A stretch of 64,000 bases of DNA from Bacteroidota bacterium (GCA_023251875.1 JAHEXY010000010.1:98047-162046); one strand, 5' to 3'; counted from the stretch's first letter, positions 16,761 through 24,705 are shown. The notes: generated from the letters alone by a model not told the origin. Numbers and translations: made by a program.

Positions 16761-17546
16761 TTAATACCTCAAAACAAAATCCTGCTTCTCAGGCATTTCT
16801 CTAAAAAAAACAATTCCTATTTGAAAAAGGTCAATACTCAATGTTACTTGTTTGTGTTGTTTAATTTCACTCCAAGCCTTTTCCATTTCTTTTGACCAAT
16901 GTATATCATCAAAAATGAAAAATGATTTTTCATTTATATATGAAAGTGATTCATGAAAATATTTTAAGGTAGGTTCTTTTTTGTGATTGCCATCAAAAAA
17001 CACACAATCAATTTCATTCATTTTTTTTAATGCAATAGAAAGTGTTTGATCAAAATTACCAACTATTGTTTCAATAGTATTAAAATCTAATTTTTCGAAA
17101 TTTTGCTTTGCCACTTTTGCCGTTTCCGGACATCCTTCTAATGTTATCATCTTTGCTTTTTTACTTGGAGATGCCAAATACAAAGATGAAACACCTAACG
17201 AAGTTCCTAATTCTATAATTGTTTTAGGTTTTAAATTATTGATGAGCCTAAATAAGAGTTGTGAATATTTTGGAGTTTTAAGTGCGTACTTTGCAATGTC
17301 TTTAATTTTTCGCTGATTCGATTTAAATATTTTAGAACCTGCACCATAATCAGTAACAGCAATAAGTTGATTAGATAGCAAAAGTTCTGCACGTAAATTC
17401 TCTATGTCATCAAAAATATAAAATGGAGTTGTATCAGCAATTACTTTTGTATACAAATCAAATACAAAAGGAGAATGCAGATCATACTCCGTTTTTGATT
17501 GAAGTAAATATTTTAAATACCGTATAGCTAATAAAAGATTGCTCAA
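16761..17546 (-). CDS. Class I SAM-dependent methyltransferase (Methyltransf_24-like)
   Basis: A 261-residue protein. The first 100 residues are helical (AIRYLKYLLQSKTEYDLHSPFVFDLY). The Rossmann core has motif I as KTIIELGTSLGVSSLYLA, then AKMITLEGCPETAKVAKQNF (acidic residue for the SAM ribose), IETIVGNFDQTL and IDCVFFDGNHKKEPTLKYF. The DGNHKK motif is typical of O-methyltransferase-like proteins. The YDLHSPFVFDLY start is a recurrent Bacteroidota signature. The substrate is unknown. It shares the minus strand with the MoeB-like gene upstream, but a MITE-like element lies between them, so co-transcription is uncertain. Confidence 0.85.
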   Translation of the reverse strand: MSNLLLAIRYLKYLLQSKTEYDLHSPFVFDLYTKVIADTTPFYIFDDIENLRAELLLSNQLIAVTDYGAGSKIFKSNQRKIKDIAKYALKTPKYSQLLFRLINNLKPKTIIELGTSLGVSSLYLASPSKKAKMITLEGCPETAKVAKQNFEKLDFNTIETIVGNFDQTLSIALKKMNEIDCVFFDGNHKKEPTLKYFHESLSYINEKSFFIFDDIHWSKEMEKAWSEIKQHKQVTLSIDLFQIGIVFFREMPEKQDFVLRY

Positions 17547-17572
17547 AATTAATTGTATTATAATTTATTTAT

Positions 17573-17661
17573 GGACAGTTCCAAAAATTGTTTTTTTGCT
17601 TCCTCTCCCTTAATCCCTCTCAAAGAGAGGGACGCAAATTGTAATTTTTGGAACTGCCCTT
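17573..17661. mobile_element. MITE-like element A (terminal CAGTTCCAAAAATT repeats)
   Basis: CAGTTCCAAAAATT at 17576-17589 is repeated inverted at 17643-17656. Inside are CCTCTCCCTTAATCCCTCTC and AAAGAGAGGG. The whole element of about 90 bp is nearly identical, in opposite orientation, to 27131-27227. No coding capacity. It lies between the 3' end of the MoeB-like gene and the methyltransferase start. Confidence 0.75.
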
Positions 17662-17693
17662 ATGCTTTATCTATTCCAAACTCCCTTCAATAA

Positions 17694-18812
17694 TTACCGT
17701 TCATTTAACCATGCCATGATTCCTCCTTTTAAGTTTAAGAGATTGGTAAACCTATATTTATCTTGTAACAATTGAATGGCCCTTTCACTTCTTTTTCCAC
17801 TTTGGCAATGTACCACAACTGGAATATCCCTGTTGATTTTCTCAATATTATTTTCTATTGTTGAAAGTGGCATTAATACTCCGCCTATATTTTCTTTTTC
17901 AAATTCATCTTGATTACGAACATCTATCAATTGAAAAATCTCTTTGTTTATTTTTTTTTCTTTTAATTCCTCAACCGTAATACTTTTTATCATACCATCT
18001 GCCCATTTCAATTGATTAGAGGAATTACAAAAACTTTCATAATTAATCTTACTTATATCCGGGTTTTGTTTTCTAAAATCATCCATTGCCTTTTCATTTC
18101 TTTCAAATTTAATTGTTTGCGAGGCAAATGAAAGTGTGTTAATGATAAATAATTTTCCGCTCAATGGCTTTCCTATTTCTGTAATTATTTTAATTACTTC
18201 ATTGGCCTGCAAAATTCCAATTATGCCCGGCAAAATACCTAATACCCCAATCTCTGAACAATTAGGCACTTCGTCAGCATTAGGAGGCTCTGGAAATAAG
18301 CAACGATAAGTTGGCCCATTTTTATAATTAAAAACAGAAATCTGGCCTTCAAATTTAAAAATAGATCCAAATACAAGAGGCTTATTATATAACACACATA
18401 CATCATTAATTAAGTAACGAGAGGGGAAATTATCTGTACCATCAACTATAATGTCATATTCTTTGATTAGTTGTTGGTTGTTAGTTGTTAGTTGTTCTTT
18501 GTGTGCCGTAATAGTAACATGGGGGTTCTGTTTTTGTAATTTTTGTTTCGCCACTTCTACTTTGGGCTTTCCTAAATCTTCTTCCGAAAATAAAATTTGT
18601 CTTTGCAAATTTGAAATTGAAACCGCATCATCATCTATAATGCCTATTGTTCCAACCCCAACAGCTGTTAAGTATTGTAATATGGGGCAACCCAAACCTC
18701 CTGCTCCAATTACTAAAACCTTTGCTTGTTTTAATTTTTGCTGACCTATGAAACCAATTTCAGGTAAAAGGATATGGCGATTATAGCGTTGTAGTTCTTG
18801 TTGTGAAAACAT
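17694..18812 (-). CDS. MoeB/ThiF/HesA-family adenylyltransferase fused to rhodanese
   Basis: A 372-residue fusion. Residues 1-245 are an E1-like enzyme: VLVIGAGGLGCPILQYL (ATP site), DDDAVSISNLQRQILF, DGTDNFPSRYLINDVC, and Cys185 in VPNCSEIGVLG. Residues about 275-372 are a rhodanese domain with active-site Cys336 in HCQSGKRSERA. It should adenylate a small sulfur-carrier protein (MoaD/ThiS type) and supply sulfur. The paired CxxC zinc motifs of E. coli MoeB are absent: YRC has lost its partner and no second pair follows. Residues 104-118 (HKEQLTTNNQQLIKE) are encoded by a dispersed repeat. A TACCTTTG box sits four bases before the ATG. Confidence 0.88.
   Translation of the reverse strand: MFSQQELQRYNRHILLPEIGFIGQQKLKQAKVLVIGAGGLGCPILQYLTAVGVGTIGIIDDDAVSISNLQRQILFSEEDLGKPKVEVAKQKLQKQNPHVTITAHKEQLTTNNQQLIKEYDIIVDGTDNFPSRYLINDVCVLYNKPLVFGSIFKFEGQISVFNYKNGPTYRCLFPEPPNADEVPNCSEIGVLGILPGIIGILQANEVIKIITEIGKPLSGKLFIINTLSFASQTIKFERNEKAMDDFRKQNPDISKINYESFCNSSNQLKWADGMIKSITVEELKEKKINKEIFQLIDVRNQDEFEKENIGGVLMPLSTIENNIEKINRDIPVVVHCQSGKRSERAIQLLQDKYRFTNLLNLKGGIMAWLNER
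18464..18500. repeat. Dispersed TTAGTTGTTGG-type repeat inside the MoeB-like gene
   Basis: ATTAGTTGTTGGTTGTTAG and the following 11 bases match, with one difference over about 30 bp, the reverse complement of the repeat upstream of ftsL (31883-31916). A relative forms an inverted repeat at 49541-49623. Here it is read in frame as part of the protein. Confidence 0.65.
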
Positions 18813-18816
18813 ATCA

Positions 18817-18824
18817 CAAAGGTA
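18817..18824 (-). promoter_or_regulatory. TACCTTTG -7 box four bases from the MoeB-like start
   Basis: On the minus strand TACCTTTG is followed by TGAT and the ATG. With transcription starting a few bases after the box, the mRNA would have almost no leader. The same geometry occurs at 23566-23578. No clear -33 TTG is visible. Confidence 0.5.
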
Positions 18825-18884
18825 TGGGTAATTTGTAAATTATAAATTCTTTCTACCTTCACATTTCATTTTTTTTAAAATACC

Positions 18885-20111
18885 ATGCAAAATCTATTAC
18901 ATAAGTTTGAAAATAAAAAAGCGGAAGTTGTTTTTGAATGGAAAGATGCAGAAACAGAAGCTGAAGGTTGGATAGTGATTAATTCTCTTCGTGGAGGTGC
19001 GGCCGGTGGAGGCACTCGTATGCGTATTGGGCTTGATAGACGCGAAGTAGAATCGCTAGCCAAAACCATGGAGATTAAATTTACCGTTTCAGGCCCTCCC
19101 ATTGGAGGCGCTAAATCAGGAATTAATTTTGATCCTAAAGATCCTCGTAAAAAAGGAGTATTGGAACGTTGGTATAAAGCTGTAATGCCCATTCTAAAAA
19201 CATATTACGGAACCGGAGGCGATTTAAACGTGGATGAAATTCATGAAGTAATTCCCATTACTGAAGATTATGGTTTATGGCATCCACAAGAAGGTATTGT
19301 AAACGGACATTTACGACCTACACAAAAAAGAAAAATTCATGCTATTGGGCAATTACGTTTGGGTGTTTCTAAAGTATTGGAAGATCTCATGTATACCCCT
19401 GATGCAAAAAAAAGATTTGTGGTAGCTGATATGATTACCGGTTATGGCGTTGCCGAATCAGTAAAACATTATTACAGTATTTATAATGGTGAATTAAAAA
19501 ATAAGCGAGTAATTATTCAAGGATGGGGAAATGTAGCTTCGGCAGCAGCCTATTATTTATCGCAATCAGGTGCAAAAATTATTGGCATTATCGATCGTTC
19601 CGGTGGATTAATAAATGAAAAAGGATTTTCATTTGAAGAAATTCGTACACTTTTTTTAAACAAAAATGGCAATGCCTTAAACGCCCCCAATGTATTATCA
19701 TTTGATAAAATAAATGAAATAATTTGGGCCTCCGGTGCAGAAATATTTATTCCGGCTGCCGCATCTCGTTTGTTAACCAATAAACAAATTGAAACCATGA
19801 TGGCAAATGGCCTTGAATTAATTGCCTGCGGAGCCAATGTACCTTTTGCAGATCCGGAAATATTTTTTGGTTCTATTGCAAAATATGCCGATTCAAAAAT
19901 TAGTGTAATACCTGATTTTATTGCCAATTGCGGTATGGCTCGTGTATTTGCTTATTTAATGGAAGATAAAGCAGAAGTTTCTGATCAGGCAATTTTTACC
20001 GATGTATCAAAAACTATTTTTAATGCATTGAGTAAAACAAAAAATATGAACAATAGCAAAACGAATATTGTTGCTACTTCATTGGAGATTGCTTTAAAGC
20101 AGTTACTATAG
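18885..20111 (+). CDS. Glu/Leu/Phe/Val-type amino acid dehydrogenase
   Basis: A 408-residue enzyme. The N-terminal dimerisation and substrate domain has INSLRGGAAGGGTRMR, FTVSGPPIGGAKSGINFDPKDPRKKG (catalytic Lys) and GTGGDLNVDEIHEVIPI. The C-terminal NAD(P) domain has KKRFVVADMITGYGVAES, RVIIQGWGNVASAAAYYL, then DRSGGLIN and IFIPAAASRLLTNKQ, ACGANVP, and VIPDFIANCGMA. It catalyses reversible oxidative deamination of an amino acid to a 2-oxo acid. The short GHSGIxAI-free N-terminus differs from classical GdhA, so the preferred amino acid (Glu, Leu or other) cannot be fixed by eye. Transcription runs toward a perfect 16-bp inverted repeat at 20121. Confidence 0.88.
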   Translation: MQNLLHKFENKKAEVVFEWKDAETEAEGWIVINSLRGGAAGGGTRMRIGLDRREVESLAKTMEIKFTVSGPPIGGAKSGINFDPKDPRKKGVLERWYKAVMPILKTYYGTGGDLNVDEIHEVIPITEDYGLWHPQEGIVNGHLRPTQKRKIHAIGQLRLGVSKVLEDLMYTPDAKKRFVVADMITGYGVAESVKHYYSIYNGELKNKRVIIQGWGNVASAAAYYLSQSGAKIIGIIDRSGGLINEKGFSFEEIRTLFLNKNGNALNAPNVLSFDKINEIIWASGAEIFIPAAASRLLTNKQIETMMANGLELIACGANVPFADPEIFFGSIAKYADSKISVIPDFIANCGMARVFAYLMEDKAEVSDQAIFTDVSKTIFNALSKTKNMNNSKTNIVATSLEIALKQLL

Positions 20112-20120
20112 ATAGCTAGA

Positions 20121-20167
20121 AGACGGAAGACCGAAGCTGGATGTCTTCCAACTTCGGTCTTCCGTCT
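20121..20167. terminator. Perfect 16-bp inverted repeat between convergent genes
   Basis: AGACGGAAGACCGAAG (20121-20136) and CTTCGGTCTTCCGTCT (20152-20167) flank a 15-base loop in the 69-bp gap between the dehydrogenase (+) and a T9SS gene (-). No long T run follows, so it may be a bidirectional stop or 3' stabiliser, or a dispersed repeat. Confidence 0.5.
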
Positions 20168-20180
20168 CCCGACTTATCAA

Positions 20181-21104
20181 CTAATTATGATTTACCTCCA
20201 CCAATTTACTAAACCCAACTTCTCCATTTTCTTTTCTCACCAAAACCAAATAAGAACCATTGGCTAAATTATCTGTATTAAGAGAAATTAATTTTTCATT
20301 CATTCTTCTTGAACTTAATTTTTGTCCAATACTCGAATAAATTTCTACGCTGTAATTTGAATTAGAAAAATTTTCCATTTCAATATTTAATTCTGAAGAG
20401 CTTGGATTTGGATAAATTTTTACCTTATTTTCATTGAGAGAAATATCTTTAATGGAAGTATAATCGCATGATGGAGAAATGCCTGTTTCATATAATCCAA
20501 TAGTGCTATCGTTATAGCAACGCAATTGAAAATATGGCCCCTCATAATAAGAAGGGAAGATTCCGTCACAGCTATCAGCCGCAGTTAAAGGAAATAAATA
20601 GTTGGCGGATCCGATCCATTCTATGACAGAATCTGACCCATTCACATAATAATTTGAACCAGCTTCATAATATTGCATACCAAATGTTTTCAAGGTATGT
20701 GAATTAATACTAATGGAATCAACACTCTCAACACGAATTTCAACTGTGCTGTCTCCATCACATCTGTCATGAGCGAATTCAGTCCAATGATCCCCAACAT
20801 TTGCGTTAAAATTATATATAGGATAAAACTGAGCGTACTCGGAATTATAGTGATATACAATAAGGTTGCTATCCATATAAGTATATTCATTACTTTGTTT
20901 CATAACCCAATCTGTCCAAAGTATTTTGCAATTTTTTCCTTGTATTATCGTATCTCCTATAGAGATCACTTCAACATAACTTATGTTACCATTAAATAGT
21001 TCAGATACTTCATAATGCCATGTAGCCCCCAACGGTGCCCAAACCTGAGCTTTTGCAGAAAACGTAATTGTAATCAAACAAAATAATAGCAATACCTTTT
21101 TCAT
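20181..21104 (-). CDS. Secreted protein with T9SS type A sorting domain (paralogue 1)
   Basis: A 307-residue protein. The signal peptide is residues 1-19 (MKKVLLLFCLITI, cleavage near AKAQ). The middle region of about 200 residues contains VWAPLGATWHYEVSELFNG, repeated IGDT and CKIL motifs and several Cys, with no recognised domain. Residues about 225-307 are a type A sorting domain: KIYPNPSSSELNIEME, VEIYSSIGQKLSSRRMN, NLANGSYLVLVRKENG. It would be exported by Sec, carried across the outer membrane by the T9SS and cleaved. It is a duplicate of 22085-23038: signal, WAPxGATWHY and sorting domain are nearly identical, the middle diverged. The promoter spacer is a 6-unit (AT) repeat. Confidence 0.88.
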   Translation of the reverse strand: MKKVLLLFCLITITFSAKAQVWAPLGATWHYEVSELFNGNISYVEVISIGDTIIQGKNCKILWTDWVMKQSNEYTYMDSNLIVYHYNSEYAQFYPIYNFNANVGDHWTEFAHDRCDGDSTVEIRVESVDSISINSHTLKTFGMQYYEAGSNYYVNGSDSVIEWIGSANYLFPLTAADSCDGIFPSYYEGPYFQLRCYNDSTIGLYETGISPSCDYTSIKDISLNENKVKIYPNPSSSELNIEMENFSNSNYSVEIYSSIGQKLSSRRMNEKLISLNTDNLANGSYLVLVRKENGEVGFSKLVEVNHN

Positions 21105-21158
21105 AGATAGAATAAATTAATGGTTAGTAAATAAATCAGGTAGGGCAATAGGGAAGCA

Positions 21159-21181
21159 CAAAGGTAATATATATATATCAA
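21159..21181 (-). promoter_or_regulatory. Promoter of T9SS paralogue 1 with (AT)6 spacer
   Basis: On the minus strand TTG (complement of 21179-21181) is followed by 12 bases of pure AT repeat and then TACCTTTG (complement of 21159-21166), 55 bp before the ATG. The spacer is about 5-10 bp shorter than the TTG-N17-23-TAnnTTTG consensus, so this copy is predicted to be weak or off in this genome. Confidence 0.6.
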
Positions 21182-21285
21182 GCATAATATATAGTTTTTT
21201 TGATGCAATGGATTAATAAAATATTCCATTGCGTTTTTCCTTGCAAAGGCCAGAGACGCAAAGAAGAATGCCAGTACTTAAATTA

Positions 21286-21345
21286 AGACACGAATTACAC
21301 TAATTATCACTAATTTTCTCGTGAAAATTTGTGAAACTCGTGTCT
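21286..21345. repeat. Imperfect 60-bp palindrome of the ACACGAATT family
   Basis: AGACACGAATTACACTAATT and the next 5 bases pair with the reverse complement of 21321-21345 at about 20 of 25 positions. A related half-element starts at 48183 (AGACACGAATTGCACAAATT). It lies between paralogue 1 and hepT. Confidence 0.55.
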
Positions 21346-21387
21346 GTTTTTATTTGCCTTTTAAAGCAAATACTAATCATAACTCAC

Positions 21388-21735
21388 CTACAATTTGTGA
21401 ATTTGTTTGAGTTGTATTTTCAGTTCCGGGAGTTTAGTTTGAATAATTTGCCATACCTCTTTAAAATCAATCCCAAAATAATCATGAGCAATAATGTTTC
21501 TGAATGCTTTTATTTTATGCCATTCAATGCTTTTGTTCTGCTCCAAAAATTCAATACTCATTTTTGCGGTCATTTCTCCAATTACAACAAAATTCATTAA
21601 ACAGGCATCAAAACATTGCTCATCATGCATCCATTGTTCTGCAGATTTATATCTATGAGTATATTGCTCAATTTTTTCAATGGACTCTACAATAGCAATA
21701 CTATTTAATAAATCTGTTTCATACATAAATGGCAT
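21388..21735 (-). CDS. hepT: HepT-family toxin (HEPN ribonuclease)
   Basis: A 115-residue all-helical protein. The HEPN motif Rx4HxY is present as RNIIAHDYFG near residue 85. Preceding helices (VIGEMTAKMSIEFLEQ) match HepT (DUF86). HepT cleaves RNA. Its partner MntA adenylylates the Tyr of the motif to silence it. The start overlaps the 3' end of mntA by 17 bp, the standard antitoxin-first order. The pair lies between two duplicated T9SS genes. Confidence 0.9.
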   Translation of the reverse strand: MPFMYETDLLNSIAIVESIEKIEQYTHRYKSAEQWMHDEQCFDACLMNFVVIGEMTAKMSIEFLEQNKSIEWHKIKAFRNIIAHDYFGIDFKEVWQIIQTKLPELKIQLKQIHKL

Positions 21736-22018
21736 CTTTCAGAATGTAAGATTTTGCATAAGGCTTAATATACTTTTCTCCGCAGATATCAACCTCTCTC
21801 TTAAATTTATTTTTTAAGAATTCACGCAACTCCCATTTCAAATCAAAAATATTTTTTGTTCCTTCTTCCATTTCAATTAACAGGTCAATATCACTATCTT
21901 GTTTTTCTTCGCCTCTTGCAAATGAACCAAAAATTCCCACTTTTGTTAAATGAAAATGTTTTTGTAAATATTCTTTATTATCACGCAAAAATGATAATAT
22001 GTCCTGTTTTGTAAGCAT
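21719..22018 (-). CDS. mntA: MntA-family antitoxin, minimal nucleotidyltransferase
   Basis: A 99-residue protein with the minimal nucleotidyltransferase motif GSFARGEEKQDSDIDLLIEM (GSFxRGx(n)SDIDL) and a following conserved Asp (REVDICGEKYIKPY). MntA uses ATP to add AMP to the HEPN Tyr of HepT. The module is compact and complete. The stop overlaps the downstream hepT start. Confidence 0.9.
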   Translation of the reverse strand: MLTKQDILSFLRDNKEYLQKHFHLTKVGIFGSFARGEEKQDSDIDLLIEMEEGTKNIFDLKWELREFLKNKFKREVDICGEKYIKPYAKSYILKDAIYV

Positions 22019-22084
22019 TGAAATAAAGTTTGATCAAAGATACAGAAAATATTTTTTTCATCTAATTAAACGATCAACCAACAA

Positions 22085-23038
22085 CTAATTATGACTCACT
22101 TCAACAAGCTTCGAAAACCCAACTGCCCCATTTTCTTTCCTCACTAAAACCAAATAAGAACCATTGGCCAAATTATCTGTGCTAAGAGAAATTAATTTTT
22201 CATTCATTTTTCTTGAACTTAATTTTTGTCCAATCCTCGAATAAATTTCTACGCTGTAATTTGAATTAGAAAAATTTTCCATTTCAATATTTAATTCTGA
22301 AGAGCTTGGATTTGGATAAATTTTTACTAAATTTTCATTAAGAGCAATATCTTTAATACCGGTAATATAATCGCATGAAGACGCAACTCCAGATTCATAC
22401 AATCCAAATGTGCTATCATAATAGCATCTGAATGTATAATTCCATTCTTCTGTTACAATACCACAATTACCTCCGGCATATTCTGGAAACATATAGCCAC
22501 TTGTAGTTCCTATTCTTTCAGTTATTGAAGTTCCCAAAAGCCAAACATCACTGTTTGAAAAACTCATTTCTAAAGTTTTTAGACTAAAAGAATTGATAGT
22601 GGTAGTAGATGCACTTGCTACTACAGTTTGCGAAACGCTATCACATCCATTTGCAACTGGGATAGAGTTTTCATCACCTGCAATCGTCCAATAATCTGAA
22701 GGATTGGCATTAAAATTATAGAGCGTAAAAAACTGTCCAAATCTATAATAGTAAACAACATTATTACTATCAATATAGGTATACTCGTGCCCCCAATTAG
22801 TAGTATCAATATTTGGATTAGTTAAAGACAAATCTTCGCCCACAATTGTTTTTGATAATATTTTACATGTTTTACCCAACACAACTGTATCTCCTATAGA
22901 TTTTATTTCCATATACCCCACAAAACCCCACGCATCATTAATTGTATAGTGCCAAGTAGCCCCTACCGGTGCCCATACCTGAGCTTTTGCAGAAAACATA
23001 ATTGTAATCAAACAAAATAATAGTAATACTTTTTTCAT
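22085..23038 (-). CDS. Secreted protein with T9SS type A sorting domain (paralogue 2)
   Basis: A 317-residue paralogue of 20181-21104. The signal peptide (MKKVLLLFCLITI, cleavage after AKA), the start of the mature part (VWAPVGATWHYTIND) and the type A sorting domain (KIYPNPSSSELNIEME, VEIYSRIGQKLSSRKMN) are nearly identical. The central region differs, with VASASTTTINSFSLKTLEMS and TTSGYMFPEYAGGNCG in place of the other's sequence. Ends kept and middle changed suggests gene conversion of the ends or selection on the middle. The promoter spacer here is (AT)11, close to the optimum. Confidence 0.88.
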   Translation of the reverse strand: MKKVLLLFCLITIMFSAKAQVWAPVGATWHYTINDAWGFVGYMEIKSIGDTVVLGKTCKILSKTIVGEDLSLTNPNIDTTNWGHEYTYIDSNNVVYYYRFGQFFTLYNFNANPSDYWTIAGDENSIPVANGCDSVSQTVVASASTTTINSFSLKTLEMSFSNSDVWLLGTSITERIGTTSGYMFPEYAGGNCGIVTEEWNYTFRCYYDSTFGLYESGVASSCDYITGIKDIALNENLVKIYPNPSSSELNIEMENFSNSNYSVEIYSRIGQKLSSRKMNEKLISLSTDNLANGSYLVLVRKENGAVGFSKLVEVSHN

Positions 23039-23092
23039 AAGTAAAATAATTTAATGGTTAGTAAATAAATCAGGTAGGGCAATAGGGAAGCA

Positions 23093-23125
23093 CAAAGGTA
23101 ATATATATATATATATATATATCAA
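23093..23125 (-). promoter_or_regulatory. Promoter of T9SS paralogue 2 with (AT)11 spacer
   Basis: On the minus strand TTG (complement of 23123-23125), 22 bases of pure AT repeat, then TACCTTTG (complement of 23093-23100), 55 bp before the ATG. The spacing lies inside the TTG-N17-23-TAnnTTTG window, so this copy is predicted to be on. Flanking sequence on both sides is nearly identical to the paralogue 1 promoter. Confidence 0.7.
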
Positions 23126-23282
23126 GCATAGTATATAGTTTTTTTGATGTAATGGATTAATAAAATATTTGTGATTTTTTAGGTTGCTGCAAAATGGCAA
23201 CTATTTTTAGGATGGTAAAAAACAAAAAATGGGGTTTGTCGGAAAAAATTTAAGAGTATATGATATTGGGTATATGAAAAAA

Positions 23283-23521
23283 TTTAACCACATAGATACA
23301 TAGGTGTATTCTTTTTATTCCCCCAAAAATCATTTGAGCCCCATTAGATATTTTTGTTAAAAGAGACTGTAATAATCCAGATTGATTTAGTTTCTCATAG
23401 CGTAGAAGCGAAGCTTCTACTTCTCTCTGTTTTAAAAATTTATTTTCTATGTCAAACTGTTTCAATCGCAAATGGATGGCACTTGTTAATAGATAAACCT
23501 ATGTTTCTATGTGGTTTTAAA
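23283..23521. mobile_element. MITE-like element C (TTAACCACATAGA terminal repeats)
   Basis: TTAACCACATAGATACATAGG at the left is repeated inverted at the right as CCTATGTTTCTATGTGGTT (23498-23516). The interior holds a further hairpin, GTAGAAGCGAAGCTTCTAC, near 23402. A 73-codon frame (23250-23471, minus) starts and ends inside repeat sequence and is not counted as a gene. The element occupies most of the 539-bp gap before the transporter gene. The rest of the gap is the promoter region of T9SS paralogue 2. Confidence 0.65.
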
Positions 23522-23565
23522 TAATTTGAATTTTAAAACCATATCCCTTCTTTATATTTATACAT

Positions 23566-23573
23566 TAACTTTG
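23566..23573 (+). promoter_or_regulatory. TAACTTTG -7 box four bases from the transporter start
   Basis: TAACTTTG-CAAT-ATG. As at 18817, the box is only four bases from the start codon, which predicts a leaderless or nearly leaderless mRNA. Confidence 0.5.
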
Positions 23574-23577
23574 CAAT

Positions 23578-24705
23578 ATGGAATTCCTCTTTTTCGCCTT
23601 CATATTAATGGGTGTAGCTATTTTTCATAAATACACTTTGCAAATTGCATTGGCAGGTTTAGCTATTATTATTGCTTATAAATTATTTTTTGTTGCCCAT
23701 TTTAATTTAATAGAACATTTAAATTTAGAATGGAAAGGCCTACTAAATTTATTTGGTTTATTATTGGGATTTGCCATTCTTGCCAAGCATTTTCAGGAAT
23801 CTAAACTACCCGATAAATTGCCTCATTATTTACCTGACGATTGGAAGGGCCCTTTTCTGTTACTCATCATGATCATGTTTATTTCTGCCTTTCTCGATAA
23901 TATTGCAGCAGCAATAATTGGCGGAAGCATTGCCTTTGTAATATTTAAAGAAAAAGTTCACATTGGGTATTTAGTTGCTATTGTTGCTGCCAGCAATGCC
24001 GGTGGCGCGGGCAGTGTGTTAGGCGACACGACAACTACCATGATGTGGATCAATGGCATTAAAGCCACAAGTGTATTACATGCCTATATAGCAGTTATAC
24101 CAGCCGTACTTATTTTCGGTATCATTGCCTCTTTTCAGCAAGATAAATACCAGCGCATCATGAAAGATAGTTTACCCGGTATTCATATCGACTGGAAAAA
24201 ATTAGTGGTAGTATTCCTGATTCTTGTTGGTGCCATTCTCAGCAATATTTATTTTAATTTTCCAGCTATTGGCGTTTGGCTTGCTATTTCTATTGGAGCA
24301 TTTTTCACCAAAACGCATTGGCAAGAAGCAACAAAAGCCATTTCAGGAGCTCTGTTTTTATTGGCATTGGTTTTATGTGCATCCATGATGCCGGTTGATC
24401 AATTACCAATAGCATCTTGGCAAACAACATTTGGAATGGGATTTATTTCTGCTGTATTTGATAATATACCGCTTACAAAACTTGCGCTTACACAAGGTGG
24501 ATTTGATTGGGGAATGCTTGCCTACACCGTTGGTTTTGGCGGTTCTATGATTTGGTTTGGTTCTTCAGCGGGAGTGGCATTAGCAAATATGTATCCCGAA
24601 ACTAAATCTGTTGGCGCATGGATAAAAAATGGATGGCATGTTGTATTAGCTTATGTAATTGGATTTTTTATTATGCTAGAAGTTCTCGGATGGCATCCTC
24701 AATAA
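23578..24705 (+). CDS. Ion transporter of the ArsB/NhaD/CitMHS superfamily
   Basis: A 375-residue protein with about ten membrane segments. The first half has FLDNIAAAIIGGSIAFVIF and ASNAGGAGSVLGDTTTTMMWI. The second half repeats the theme with AVFDNIPLTKLAL and GFGGSMIWFGSSAGVALANMYPE. Paired FxDNIxxT and xxGSxxG re-entrant motifs are the signature of the ion transporter superfamily, including NhaD Na+/H+ antiporters and citrate/arsenite carriers. A Na+/H+ antiporter of NhaD type is my best guess. The following P450 gene starts 43 bp after the stop codon on the same strand. Confidence 0.75.
   Translation: MEFLFFAFILMGVAIFHKYTLQIALAGLAIIIAYKLFFVAHFNLIEHLNLEWKGLLNLFGLLLGFAILAKHFQESKLPDKLPHYLPDDWKGPFLLLIMIMFISAFLDNIAAAIIGGSIAFVIFKEKVHIGYLVAIVAASNAGGAGSVLGDTTTTMMWINGIKATSVLHAYIAVIPAVLIFGIIASFQQDKYQRIMKDSLPGIHIDWKKLVVVFLILVGAILSNIYFNFPAIGVWLAISIGAFFTKTHWQEATKAISGALFLLALVLCASMMPVDQLPIASWQTTFGMGFISAVFDNIPLTKLALTQGGFDWGMLAYTVGFGGSMIWFGSSAGVALANMYPETKSVGAWIKNGWHVVLAYVIGFFIMLEVLGWHPQ

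Noticed and set aside
23250..23471. A 73-codon minus-strand frame
   Set aside because: It lies largely within a MITE-like element and ends in its terminal repeat. No protein-like pattern.
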